DNA of 64,000 bases from an uncultured Nitrospiraceae bacterium (GTDB lineage Bacteria > Nitrospirota > Thermodesulfovibrionia > Thermodesulfovibrionales > SM23-35): the NCBI GenBank assembly GCA_937138415.1, contig CAKZPA010000026.1:62001-126000 (forward strand), in the 5' to 3' direction. This document shows positions 9,750 through 19,153 of the stretch, one piece after another. The notes under the pieces were generated by a model. It made no database searches. It was not told where the DNA came from and worked only from the letters and a program-made list of their open reading frames with translations. How positions within the stretch are numbered: position 1 is the first letter of the stretch; each line of letters opens with the position of its first letter. The translations under genes were made by a program, and so were the position numbers.

Positions 9750-12700
9750 TCAGCGAGGACGTACCTCGCCGACTGTCGTCATTTCTTGTCCTTCCCGTCG
9801 ATAGACAACGCGAAGGGTATCCCCCGGCTTCAGAGTCCTCAGAATATCCGCATAATCCTTGAGGCTGAGAATTGTCTGGTCATTTATCCGAACGATGATA
9901 TCGCCTTCCCGGAGTCCTCCCTTTTCGGCGGAAGACCCAGGGACGATACCTGCCACCCGACAACCTGGGCCCGGGTGCGCGAAGTCCGGAACGATGCCGA
10001 AGGTCACCCCACGCTGCCCTTTCTGCTCATCCCCGTTTTTGGACGCAGGAGCGACCGCCGCCGTGAGAGGGTTTTCTCTTGCCGCGAGGTGTTCGATGAC
10101 TTCCTGGGCAAATCGAGCGATCCTCTCCATGCCTTCCAGGTCTATTTTGTCAGGCGTATCGGTCGTCCTGTGATAGTCGGGATGCGGTCCGGATGAGAGC
10201 TGTATCGCAGGGATCCCCTTCTCGTGGAAGCTTTTCTGATCGCTTGCGTCGAGTTCTCGGAAGGCGATATCGATATCGACCCCTGCTGTCCGACTTGCCT
10301 CCGTCACGATACGTTTCCATTCAGGCGCGGAATCGGCCCCGAAAATCAATACTTTCTTGTTGCCGAGGCGCCCTACCGTATCGATGTTCACCATGGCGAC
10401 GATCCGATCGTCCCCATATCGCCGGCTACGCGTCAGGAAGGACCGAGAACCTTTTCGCCCGCTCTCTTCTCCGGTAAAAGCGACAAAGAAGATCTTTTTC
10501 TGCAGCGGTTTCTTGGCAAGAACGCGCGCGAGTTCGATCAAGACTGCGATCCCGCTCGCGTTATCGTCGGCTCCAGGGTAGTAAACGAACTCTCTCCCAT
10601 TCTCCGCCGCAGAAAAGCCTACGTGGTCGTAGTGAGCCCCGACGACGATGCCTTCCGTGGAACGATGATCGTTCCCGACTGGCAGGAGTACACCGACGAC
10701 ATTTTTCAGCATGATTGCCCGACCCTCCCCATCTTCTTCGCGCCACGTCTGAAAATAACTCCGATCGTCATCGCCCGCCGGCAGTAAATGGGCATCGGAA
10801 AAGCGCCGTGCGATAAACTCCGCGGCCAGCTCTATTCCTCTCGTCCCCAGTCCCCTGCCCTTCAGTTCGTCCCCCGCGAGGTAATTGACCGTCTCCCGCA
10901 TGCTGTCGGAGGAGAATTCTTCGGCATACAGGGAGAGAGGATGGCGTTTACGCAGCGTTCCCATTTCCGACTGGGAGACCGCCCCGTCCTTGTCCGGAAG
11001 GAAAGCGGTCAACGGTGAGTCAACGATCTTCCAGCGCCCTTTGAGAACATTTACCGGTTCGTCACCCCTGAAGACGAGGTAACTATACTTGTGGTAATGG
11101 GGGAGTTTCCTCCCAAGACCAATCAAAGCGGAGGGGTTGTCCGACGTCACGAAGAGAAGGCCCGCGTGCTCATTTGCCGGGTTCTGTCCGGTGAACACGA
11201 AAGAGTGCGATTCGAAGGGCAGTTCCGATTCCGTGACGCGCACCGCCTTCGTGCTCATCCGGACGCCGAACCGCGCGAGTGCATCCATGACGCTATCGCG
11301 AAATCGATTTTCGGCTCCGAGCACGCAGACGGCGGCATCTGACGGCAGCGACCGCAGTTTTTTATCGAGCGCGATGGTGACGGAGTCCGGTCCGGAATTC
11401 CGCAACATTTCGGCGAGGGCGCGATAGGCGGATAAAACCGGCGGTTTCGCGGCAGAAGGGAGAATAACAGTCATCTTTTCGGCACCGAGGACCTGCGTGA
11501 TCGCGGGAGGAATTTCTCGACGGTGAAGTCTTCTGAAGACATCGTATTCGGGATCGACATCGACTCGACGTGGCCTCGCTTCGAAGCGAAAGGAAAATTC
11601 TACACGTCTCTCGTCAATCTGCAGAGAGACCTGATGCGCATCCCGTTCGCCCTCCAGTGTCACCGCGAGGGGGAGTGAGAATCGATAAGGTTCGCCGCGC
11701 TGAACTTGTCGTACCACACCCCTGAGGCTATGTGCGTTACCGTCAAAAGAAGCGCGAACATCGGAGAGTGTCACCTCGGGTCCGCCGGATCTGGTAATCC
11801 ATTGAGAAAAAAATGCTTCAAGGTTCTTTCCGGAAACCCGCTCGAAGCTCCTCCTGAGGTCCCCAAAAGACGCGAAACGGAAAACATGGTTCCGGTAAAA
11901 ATCCTGCAGTCCTTTCATGAACAGCCGGTCACCGAGTTCCTGCCGGAGCATGTGAAAGAACATGAGGGATTTCCCGTAGCCGATCGCCTCCGAAGGAGGG
12001 CTGTGGCGCGAACGGAATGCCGTGAGGGGGAAATCCTTCCCGCTGGTGACGTAATCGGTATATTTTTGGAGGGTCGTCTGCCGGTACTCCCATCCTTCTC
12101 CCCGCGCTTCCGCATTCAGGTGGTCGGAGAGGTAGGCAGTGAGGCCCTCGGACCAGTTCCCCTCCTCGTAGGCGGGGATGACGCCGTTCCCCCACCACGA
12201 GTGGAGTATTTCGTGCGGATACGACGTATTCACAATGAACGGGAGACGGATCACCCGCGGTCCCAATAGGGTGAAGGAGGGCATGCCGAAACCGGTCTCC
12301 CAGAAGTTCTCGATGAGCGCGAACTTTCCGTACGGATACGGGCCGATGAGAGCCCCGTACAGCCGGACATAACGGACCGTAGCCTCGAGATATTTCTCCG
12401 CCAGTTCAGGATCAGGAGAACGCAAGAAAACCATGGCGTGGACGATTCTCTCCCCGCTTTCCGAACCGGAAGAGGGAGCAGGAGGGAGCGTCATGGGTCT
12501 CCCATACTCATGGAACGTGCCCGCGACGAGGTAAATTTCCTCCTGCGGCTCGGGCGAAGACCAGCGGACGACCGTTTTTTGATCGTCCTTTTGGTGCACA
12601 GTCCTCACCCCCTGACTGACAGCTTCCCAGTCCTTGGGCAGCTCGACCGTCAGCGAAAACGTTATGAAAGGGACATCGATGACGGGGTACCAGTGCGTAG

Positions 12701-13169
12701 AGCCCGAGAGATAGACACCCTCCTCGGTAATCTTTCCGATCGTATGACTATAGCCGCGAGCTTGCTCTTTGCCGACGGGCTCGAGCGGATGATCGATCAT
12801 GCCTCCGTAACGGATCGTAAAAGACGTCGCACCCTCCGGCAATTCTATACGGTATGATTCGAGATGTTTCCCGCGCCCTCCTTTGGAATCCTTCATCAGT
12901 CGGCCGTTCTCGGACAGCAAAACAGGGTTCAGTCCTCCATGGAGCGCGAGCGTCAGTATTTTTGGAGAGTTCGGCGGAATCGTGATCGTGTCGACAGCGG
13001 TCAAACGATTCTCGCGTGGATGCACGACGACGTGAAGGTCATGGTGGACGAGGACATCTTTCGCGGAGATCTCTTCGGCATTCAGCGGAACTGCCAAAAA
13101 GGCGAGAGCGAAAAGACAGCCAATGGTGATTCGACAGAGGCGCCGGCGGTTCAACGTGAACCTACTCAA
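9750..13169 (-). CDS. Exported M1-type/M28-type double metallopeptidase with PDZ domain
   Basis: About 1139 residues with an N-terminal signal (CRITIGCLFALAFLAVPLNA). An M1-like aminopeptidase domain follows, with HEILHSWWG near residue 318 and the third zinc ligand in NWSEGLTAY about 22 residues later. A middle segment (about 490-760) has no known motif. An M28 domain then shows all zinc ligands: HYDHVG (about 845), GADDNASG, TGEESG, NIDTVG and DYHRTTDTP. A C-terminal PDZ domain (about 1060-1139) contains GGLREGDIIVRI. Both active sites look intact. The frame opens with ATG at 13271, but this would overlap the upstream lipoprotein gene by 110 bases. The TTG at 13169, overlapping that gene's stop, gives a clean signal peptide and is preferred; TTG 13154 is also possible. 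Likely digests peptides in the periplasm or outside. Confidence 0.88.
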   Translation of the reverse strand: MSRFTLNRRRLCRITIGCLFALAFLAVPLNAEEISAKDVLVHHDLHVVVHPRENRLTAVDTITIPPNSPKILTLALHGGLNPVLLSENGRLMKDSKGGRGKHLESYRIELPEGATSFTIRYGGMIDHPLEPVGKEQARGYSHTIGKITEEGVYLSGSTHWYPVIDVPFITFSLTVELPKDWEAVSQGVRTVHQKDDQKTVVRWSSPEPQEEIYLVAGTFHEYGRPMTLPPAPSSGSESGERIVHAMVFLRSPDPELAEKYLEATVRYVRLYGALIGPYPYGKFALIENFWETGFGMPSFTLLGPRVIRLPFIVNTSYPHEILHSWWGNGVIPAYEEGNWSEGLTAYLSDHLNAEARGEGWEYRQTTLQKYTDYVTSGKDFPLTAFRSRHSPPSEAIGYGKSLMFFHMLRQELGDRLFMKGLQDFYRNHVFRFASFGDLRRSFERVSGKNLEAFFSQWITRSGGPEVTLSDVRASFDGNAHSLRGVVRQVQRGEPYRFSLPLAVTLEGERDAHQVSLQIDERRVEFSFRFEARPRRVDVDPEYDVFRRLHRREIPPAITQVLGAEKMTVILPSAAKPPVLSAYRALAEMLRNSGPDSVTIALDKKLRSLPSDAAVCVLGAENRFRDSVMDALARFGVRMSTKAVRVTESELPFESHSFVFTGQNPANEHAGLLFVTSDNPSALIGLGRKLPHYHKYSYLVFRGDEPVNVLKGRWKIVDSPLTAFLPDKDGAVSQSEMGTLRKRHPLSLYAEEFSSDSMRETVNYLAGDELKGRGLGTRGIELAAEFIARRFSDAHLLPAGDDDRSYFQTWREEDGEGRAIMLKNVVGVLLPVGNDHRSTEGIVVGAHYDHVGFSAAENGREFVYYPGADDNASGIAVLIELARVLAKKPLQKKIFFVAFTGEESGRKGSRSFLTRSRRYGDDRIVAMVNIDTVGRLGNKKVLIFGADSAPEWKRIVTEASRTAGVDIDIAFRELDASDQKSFHEKGIPAIQLSSGPHPDYHRTTDTPDKIDLEGMERIARFAQEVIEHLAARENPLTAAVAPASKNGDEQKGQRGVTFGIVPDFAHPGPGCRVAGIVPGSSAEKGGLREGDIIVRINDQTILSLKDYADILRTLKPGDTLRVVYRREGQEMTTVGEVRPR

Positions 13170-14232
13170 CCCAATCCGCGATATAAATATCCGTCGCTCG
13201 CGGTTTCGCGGGATTTCTGTTCGAGGCGAAGACGAGTTTCTTTCCGTCCGGCGAGAACATCGGGAAGCCATCGAAAGTGGTATTGAAGGTCAGCCTTTCC
13301 AACCCGGAGCCGTCAGCCGAAATGATGTAGAGTTCGAAGTTATGCCCGAAGCGCCTGGCATCCTCGCGCCAGTCATCCATATTGCTCGAAAAGACAATAC
13401 GTTTTCCGTCGGGGTGCCATGACGGGGCGAAATTCGTCGCTCCGTTACGGAGGATTCTCCTCTTATTCGATCCATCCGAATCCATGACCCAGAGGTCCAG
13501 AGGGACAGGAACGATGTAGTTCTTTTCCATGCAGTCGCGCCATAACGTCTTCTCGTCCTCCGTTTCGGGATACCACGCCCGCCAGACGATGCGCTTCCCA
13601 TCCGGAGAAATCCAGGGGCCTCCGTCGTACCCGACGCGATCGGTCAGCCGCTGCGCGTTCCCACCGTCGGCATCCATGATGTACACATCGAAATCCCCGA
13701 AGCGCTTGGACCCGAACACGATCTTCTTGCCGTCCGACGACACGATCGGCTCCGCATCGTATTCCGGGTTATCGGTTATGGCGCGCATATTCGATCCGTC
13801 CGTTGCCGCAACGAAAATATCATAAGGGTAGAGCGGCCACACATGGCCCGATACTTTGGGGAGATCTGGTTTCGGGGGACAATCGCCGGGGAGATGGCTC
13901 GTGGAGGCAAAAACGATTCGCTCGTTGTCGGGGAAGAAGAAAGAACACGTGTGCGCCCCCCGGTTGGGACTGACCATTTTCTTGTCGGACCCGTCGACGT
14001 TCATGGTCCATATCTTGTCACATCCGTAACCCCCGCGGTTCGACTGAAAGATAAGCCTCCTGCCGTCCGGGCTGAAGTATGCCTCGCCGTTGTCGCCGTC
14101 GAACGTAAGCTGTGTCACATTGACGAGATGTTTTTCAAGGGACCGCTCCCCCGGTGGCTTTCCCGAAATGATATTCCGGGAACAGCACGTCAGGAGAAGC
14201 AGCACTATGGCACAGAGGGCACCGACGTTCAT
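13162..14232 (-). CDS. TolB-like beta-propeller lipoprotein
   Basis: A 356-residue lipoprotein. The signal peptide MNVGALCAIVLLLLTC ends in a lipobox with Cys near residue 16. At least six PD40/WD40-like blades follow, recognised by SPDGRRLIF, PDNERIVF, SDGKKIVF, SPDGKRIVW, HPDGKRIVF and SPDGKKLVF. The fold matches the TolB propeller but not TolB's N-terminal domain or a tol operon. It overlaps the start of the double peptidase, so the two are probably translated together and may cooperate in peptide binding. The ATG at 14232 is preferred over 14307 because the longer form hides the signal peptide. A TATAAT ends 7 bases before this ATG, so the mRNA may be nearly leaderless. Confidence 0.87.
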   Translation of the reverse strand: MNVGALCAIVLLLLTCCSRNIISGKPPGERSLEKHLVNVTQLTFDGDNGEAYFSPDGRRLIFQSNRGGYGCDKIWTMNVDGSDKKMVSPNRGAHTCSFFFPDNERIVFASTSHLPGDCPPKPDLPKVSGHVWPLYPYDIFVAATDGSNMRAITDNPEYDAEPIVSSDGKKIVFGSKRFGDFDVYIMDADGGNAQRLTDRVGYDGGPWISPDGKRIVWRAWYPETEDEKTLWRDCMEKNYIVPVPLDLWVMDSDGSNKRRILRNGATNFAPSWHPDGKRIVFSSNMDDWREDARRFGHNFELYIISADGSGLERLTFNTTFDGFPMFSPDGKKLVFASNRNPAKPRATDIYIADWVE

Positions 14233-14234
14233 TG

Positions 14235-14244
14235 TATAATTATA
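14235..14244. promoter_or_regulatory. Shared divergent -10 element
   Basis: TATAATTATA is a perfect palindrome, so it gives TATAAT on both strands. On the minus strand it would start RNA at or next to the ATG at 14232. On the plus strand it could serve cinA-ligA, about 105 bases upstream of the GTG at 14352. No -35 box is evident on either side. Confidence 0.45.
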
Positions 14245-14351
14245 GCCAATGGAGACGCATATGCGCTCTCGCGAACCATGACGCACAGCAGAACTACGGG
14301 TGAACAATCGATTGTCCCTGGCATCGTCCCACGGAAGAGAAAAGGGGGAAG

Positions 14352-14924
14352 GTGCGCGGAAACGGGCGCCGTTACGCTCATGACATGGACGTAATGGGCG
14401 AGGAGCCGGGAGCGAACAGGACGTTGCCTGTCGTCGTAAAGAAGGTTCACACCTTTTTCAGGAAGCGCGGATACACCCTGTCTGTGGCGGAGTCGTGCAC
14501 CGGCGGCCTCATCAGTCATTTGATCACTTCCCTGCCCGGAGCGAGCGCGTTCTTCGAGGCGGGGGTCGTCTCCTATTCGGCAAACGCAAAAAAATCCATT
14601 CTGAAGGTATCCTCGCGCTGCATGAGGCGATACGGCGTCGTGAGCGCGGAGACGGCGCGTGAGATGGCCGAAAAGATCCGGGTGCTGACCGGAACGGATT
14701 TCTCGGTTTCAACGACCGGGAATCTTGGTCCCGATGTCCTCGAAGGGAAAGAGCGGGGTTTAGTTTTCATCGGTGTCAGCACGGGGAAGGAGACACGGGT
14801 AAAAACGTTAAGGCTGCGGGGAGGCAGGGAAGAGAACAAAGAGCGGGCGGCCATCTCAGCCATTGGTTTTTTGCTGGATACAGCGTTGCGCGAGAACTCG
14901 GAGAGGAACGAGCCTTTGAAATGA
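14352..14924 (+). CDS. CinA C-terminal-type nicotinamide-nucleotide amidase
   Basis: A 190-residue single-domain protein of the PncC/CinA_C family, which deamidates NMN to nicotinic acid mononucleotide in pyridine-nucleotide salvage. The family core is clear: LSVAESCTGGLISHLIT, then PGASAFFEAGVVSYSANAK and GVVSAETAREMAE. The usual TGIAGP loop reads TTGNLGP here. The N-terminal MoCF-like domain of full CinA is absent. The GTG at 14352 follows a GGGGGAA site; ATGs at 14385 and 14394 are alternatives nearer the domain. Its stop overlaps ligA, another NAD-linked gene, by ATGA. Confidence 0.87.
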   Translation: MRGNGRRYAHDMDVMGEEPGANRTLPVVVKKVHTFFRKRGYTLSVAESCTGGLISHLITSLPGASAFFEAGVVSYSANAKKSILKVSSRCMRRYGVVSAETAREMAEKIRVLTGTDFSVSTTGNLGPDVLEGKERGLVFIGVSTGKETRVKTLRLRGGREENKERAAISAIGFLLDTALRENSERNEPLK

Positions 14925-16954
14925 CAGAACAACCACCGGAAAAAATCAAGGCCGAAATCGAAAAGCTCGTGAACGAACTCAACTATCACTGTTACAGGTA
15001 CTACGTCCTCGATTCGCCGGTCATATCGGACGAAGAGTACGATCGGCTCTACATTCGACTGAAGGGCCTGGAAGATCGCTACCACTATATCTTGCCCGAT
15101 TCGCCGACCCAGCGTGTCGGAGCCCCTCCGCTCGACAAATTCGAGAAGGTGAAACACACCGAACCGATGCTCTCGCTTGACAATGCCTTCTCGTTCGACG
15201 AGATGCGAGAGTTCGACGGGCGCATTAAGCGACTCCTCAAATCAGACGAGGATCTTGACTATACGATCGAACCGAAATACGACGGTCTGGCGATCGAACT
15301 GACCTATCGGAACGGCCTTCTCTCCAAGGCGTCGACGCGGGGCGACGGCTACGAGGGGGAAGACGTGACTCAGAACATAAAGACGATCAAATCGATACCG
15401 ATAAAGATTGCCGGCGACGGAGAGATTCCCGCGGAGATCGATATCCGTGGGGAAGTGTACATGGATATCGAAGATTTTAACAATCTCAACAAGGAGAGAG
15501 AAAGGAAGGGAGAGCCACTCTTCGCCAATCCGCGCAATGCCGCCGCGGGTTCGGTGCGGCAGCTCGACTCGAGCATTACGGCCTCACGGAAACTGCATCT
15601 TGCCTGTTACGGCGTGGGGGCCTTCCGGGGGATAGACTTTGCGAGCCAGTGGGAGTTCATCGCCTGGCTGAAGAAAGCCCGTTTCCCGACCCCCGCCATC
15701 GTCGAAAAACACCGGGGGATAGAAAAGATCATCGATGCCCTTCGGAAACTCGAGGAAAAGCGAAAGCATTTTCCGTTCGAAACAGACGGCGCGGTGGTGA
15801 AAGTGAATGACTTCAGCCTCCAGAAACAACTCGGCGTCAAGACGAGGGAGCCGCGATGGGCGATTGCGTACAAATACGCTTCTCATCAGGGCATCACGAA
15901 AATTCTTGACATCCAGGGGAGCGTCGGGAGGACAGGGGTGATCACGCCGTTTGCCATTTTCGAACCGGTGAGAATCGGAGGAGTGACGGTGTCCCGCTCG
16001 ACCCTCCACAACTGGGACGAAATGAAGAGGAAAGATATCAGGATCGGCGACACCGTTGTGGTCGAACGCGCGGGCGACGTCATCCCCCATGTCATCGCCG
16101 TCATCAAAGATAAGAGAACCGGCAAGGAACGCGAGTTCCCCATGCCGAACAAATGTCCGGCATGCGGCTCGCGGGTCGTCAGGGAGGAGGGAGAGGTCGC
16201 TGTCCGCTGCATCGGGCTGAATTGCCCGGCCCAGGTGCGGGAGAGGATTATCCACTTCGCCTCTCGGGGCGCTATGGATATCGAGGGGCTGGGGGAGAAA
16301 AATGTCGAGCTGCTCTACTCGAATGGCCTCATCGCCCACTTCACCGATATTTTTACCCTGAAGAAAGGGGATCTTCTCAACCTTCCCCGGTTCGCCGAAA
16401 AATCAGCACAGAATCTCATCGATGCGATCGAGCGGAGCAAACGAACCACGCTCGCGCGCTTTCTCTACGCCTTGGGGATCCTACACGTCGGAGAGTACGC
16501 TTCGAAACTCCTCGCGAGGAACTTCGAAAAACTGGACGATCTCTTCCGCGTGAAACCGGAGCGCGTCACGCGGATCAAGCAGATCGGGGAGAAGACGGCC
16601 CGATCGGTCTCCGATTTTTTCAACGACGAGCAGAATCTGCGCACGCTCAAGACACTGAAAGCGCTTGGCGTGCAGATTTCAAACCCCGATTTCGCAGGGA
16701 AAGAGACAGGCGAAAGAAAAGGCCCTCTGAGGGGGAAGACCCTCGTCATCACGGGCACTCTCCCCAGGCCGCGGGAAGACGTCGAGGCGCTCATCGAGCA
16801 ACTCGGTGGGCACGCTGCGTCCTCGGTATCGGGAAAGACCGACTATGTGATCGTCGGCGAAAACCCCGGTTCGAAACTGCAGAAGGCCCGGTCGCTCGGG
16901 GTGAAAACCATTTCCTATGAAGAATTCCTCGGGCTTATCGGGGAGAACGAATGA
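14921..16954 (+). CDS. ligA: NAD-dependent DNA ligase
   Basis: Seals nicks in replication and repair using NAD+. Its 677 residues match the family length and order: Ia domain (HCYRYYVLDSPVISDEEYD), adenylation domain with catalytic Lys119 in KYDGLAIE, OB fold, a four-Cys zinc finger (CPACG...CIGLNCPAQ), helix-hairpin-helix repeats (about 440-580) and a C-terminal BRCT domain (about 600-677). The ATG overlaps the cinA stop, indicating translational coupling. The DUF4197 gene follows 20 bases later. Confidence 0.97.
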   Translation: MTEQPPEKIKAEIEKLVNELNYHCYRYYVLDSPVISDEEYDRLYIRLKGLEDRYHYILPDSPTQRVGAPPLDKFEKVKHTEPMLSLDNAFSFDEMREFDGRIKRLLKSDEDLDYTIEPKYDGLAIELTYRNGLLSKASTRGDGYEGEDVTQNIKTIKSIPIKIAGDGEIPAEIDIRGEVYMDIEDFNNLNKERERKGEPLFANPRNAAAGSVRQLDSSITASRKLHLACYGVGAFRGIDFASQWEFIAWLKKARFPTPAIVEKHRGIEKIIDALRKLEEKRKHFPFETDGAVVKVNDFSLQKQLGVKTREPRWAIAYKYASHQGITKILDIQGSVGRTGVITPFAIFEPVRIGGVTVSRSTLHNWDEMKRKDIRIGDTVVVERAGDVIPHVIAVIKDKRTGKEREFPMPNKCPACGSRVVREEGEVAVRCIGLNCPAQVRERIIHFASRGAMDIEGLGEKNVELLYSNGLIAHFTDIFTLKKGDLLNLPRFAEKSAQNLIDAIERSKRTTLARFLYALGILHVGEYASKLLARNFEKLDDLFRVKPERVTRIKQIGEKTARSVSDFFNDEQNLRTLKTLKALGVQISNPDFAGKETGERKGPLRGKTLVITGTLPRPREDVEALIEQLGGHAASSVSGKTDYVIVGENPGSKLQKARSLGVKTISYEEFLGLIGENE

Positions 16955-16974
16955 AAGGGTAAGGAGGAAACGTC

Positions 16975-17700
16975 ATGAAAAGAACATTTGTCCAGATGGC
17001 GATCATCGCCGTCCTCGCAAGCAGTGCGCTGGCACTTTCATTCGAAGATATTATGAAAGGACTTCGCGAACCGGCAGCGGGCGGTCCGACGGATGAGACC
17101 ACAATGGTTTCAGGGTTAAAAGAGGCCCTTGCCGTAGGGACGGAGAACGCGGTCAAAAGCGTGTCCCAGATTGACGGCTACTTCGGCAATCAGATGATCA
17201 AGATCCTCGTGCCGGAGAAGATCCGAAAAGTCGCCGATATCTTAAGAATGGCCGGTTACCAGAAAGAGGTGGATGAATTCATACTGAGTATGAACCGTGC
17301 AGCCGAAAAAGCGGCGCCCCGAGCGGCATCCTATTTCAAAGACGCAGTAAGGGAGATGACCTTCGAGGACGCGGCAAGGATTCTGAACGGAGGAGACACC
17401 GCGGCAACGCAGTACTTCAGGGGGAAGACACAGGAAAAATTGTACGTCGCCTTTTATCCCGTCGTGTCAGCACGCATGAACGAAGTTGGAGCACCCCGAG
17501 CCTACAAGGACATGATGGGGAAGTATGAATCGCTTCCGTTTGTGAGCAAGGAATCCGTGGACCTCGACCACTACGTGACCAACAAAGCGCTCGACGGCCT
17601 CTTCTACATGATCGGTCAGGAGGAGAAGAAAATAAGAACCGACCCGGCTGCCAGGGTTACCGACCTCCTGAAAGAGGTGTTCGGAAAGGAATCGCGGTAA
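16975..17700 (+). CDS. DUF4197 exported protein
   Basis: A 241-residue protein with an N-terminal signal ([21 protein letters not shown]) and a helical DUF4197 body: [22 protein letters not shown], a pattern of paired helices, and the C-terminal DYxTxKALDGLF-like motif ([19 protein letters not shown]). The family is found in many Gram-negative bacteria; its function is unknown. AAGGAGG sits nine bases before the ATG. It follows ligA and converges on pyk. Confidence 0.85.
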   Translation: MKRTFVQMAIIAVLASSALALSFEDIMKGLREPAAGGPTDETTMVSGLKEALAVGTENAVKSVSQIDGYFGNQMIKILVPEKIRKVADILRMAGYQKEVDEFILSMNRAAEKAAPRAASYFKDAVREMTFEDAARILNGGDTAATQYFRGKTQEKLYVAFYPVVSARMNEVGAPRAYKDMMGKYESLPFVSKESVDLDHYVTNKALDGLFYMIGQEEKKIRTDPAARVTDLLKEVFGKESR

Positions 17701-17728
17701 AAGAACGGCGGCATCTTTCGCGCGTTTT

Positions 17729-19153
17729 CTATCCCACCACGCGGTGGAGCTTCATGAAGTTCGTCTTGCCCTGAGCGGACAGAGGCGAACTCGATGTGAT
17801 CACGATACTGTCTCCCTTTTTGACAATCCGATCCCGGAGCAGTAATCTCTCCACCTCCGAAATCATCTCATCGGTCGTCGACGGTAACGGCATAATTTTG
17901 GGAGTAATGCCCCAGTAGAGGCAGACTTTGTCACGAATTCGCTCGTCGGGCGTGAACGCGACGATCGGGACCCCCGGCCTGATCTTCGACAACAGGAGCG
18001 CGGTAAATCCGGACTGGGTGAATGCCACCAGCGCCTTTGCGCGCATGTCTTCGGCGGCTTTCGCGGCCGCGTCTACCGTGGCCTCCGCGAAAGTCCTGCC
18101 CCGTACATACCGCGAACCGCCGGTCCCGATCGATTCCGTGTGTCTGATGATCCGATCCATCATTTTCAGTGCTTCGACCGGATATCGCCCCCGCGCTGTT
18201 TCTCCCGAGAGCATCAGCGCGTCGGTGCCGTCGAGGACAGCGTTCGCGACATCGGTTGTTTCCGCCCGTGTCGGCCGGAGGTGCTCCGTCATCGACTCGA
18301 GCATCTGGGTTGCCGTTATCACGATTCTTCCCTTCTCGTTCGCCTTCCGGATCAGCTCTTTCTGAATGAGCGGCACTTCCTCGGGGGGCATTTCGACGCC
18401 GAGATCCCCGCGCGCGATCATGATGCCATCCACTTCGGACAGAATGCTGTCGATATTGCTGAGCGCCTCGGGTTTCTCGATCTTCGCGATGATCGGGATG
18501 CCGTGGCCTTTTCTCTCAAGCCAATTCCTGACAACTTTGATGTCCCCAGCCTCCCGGACAAAAGAAATGGCAACGTAGTCGATGCCCAGGCGCAGACCCA
18601 GCGTTAAATCCCGCTCGTCTTTATCGGTGAATGACCTGAGCGAGACACGCATGCCGGGGAAATTCACGCCTTTCTTGTCCCTCAGCACGCCTCCCTCGAC
18701 GATTCTCGCTTTGAGCGCGGACGCGCTCTTCGCGATCACCCTCAGTTGGATGAGCCCGTCATCGAGGAGTATTTTGTCGCCTCTCTTCGCGTCTCTCAGC
18801 AACCCTTCGTAGGAAATATATAGCCGATCTTCGTTGCCGATCCCATCCCCTGGAACGAGGAGGAGTTCCCTCCCCTTCTTTAGCGTTGCCTCCCCTCCCG
18901 CGAGGCGTCCGACCCTTATCTTCACCCCCTGAAGATCCTGGAGAATTGCAACGGGGAAGCCGTATTTTTTCGAGACGGACCGTATCAGTTCAAAAGACCG
19001 CCGATGGGTCTCATGATCGCCATGAGAAAAATTGAGACGTGCGACGTTCATCCCGTTCTTCACGAGGGCCATGATCGTCTCCTCGTCCGATGAAGAAGGC
19101 CCGATCGTGCAGACGATCTTCGCCCGCCGATGCGCGCTATGGAATAGACTCAT
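17729..19153 (-). CDS. pyk: Pyruvate kinase
   Basis: Converts phosphoenolpyruvate and ADP to pyruvate and ATP, the last step of glycolysis. The 474-residue protein shows IVCTIGPSS at the N-terminus, NFSHGDHETH, the catalytic IIAKIEKPEAL, the metal site MIARGDLGVEMP and ITATQMLESM, then a C-terminal allosteric domain with SGFTALLLSKIRPGVPI. The ATG at 19153 has AAAGGGAG upstream, inside the end of nadB; an ATG at 19171 is a weaker choice. It is the last gene of a creatininase family-nadB-pyk run. Confidence 0.96.
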   Translation of the reverse strand: MSLFHSAHRRAKIVCTIGPSSSDEETIMALVKNGMNVARLNFSHGDHETHRRSFELIRSVSKKYGFPVAILQDLQGVKIRVGRLAGGEATLKKGRELLLVPGDGIGNEDRLYISYEGLLRDAKRGDKILLDDGLIQLRVIAKSASALKARIVEGGVLRDKKGVNFPGMRVSLRSFTDKDERDLTLGLRLGIDYVAISFVREAGDIKVVRNWLERKGHGIPIIAKIEKPEALSNIDSILSEVDGIMIARGDLGVEMPPEEVPLIQKELIRKANEKGRIVITATQMLESMTEHLRPTRAETTDVANAVLDGTDALMLSGETARGRYPVEALKMMDRIIRHTESIGTGGSRYVRGRTFAEATVDAAAKAAEDMRAKALVAFTQSGFTALLLSKIRPGVPIVAFTPDERIRDKVCLYWGITPKIMPLPSTTDEMISEVERLLLRDRIVKKGDSIVITSSSPLSAQGKTNFMKLHRVVG

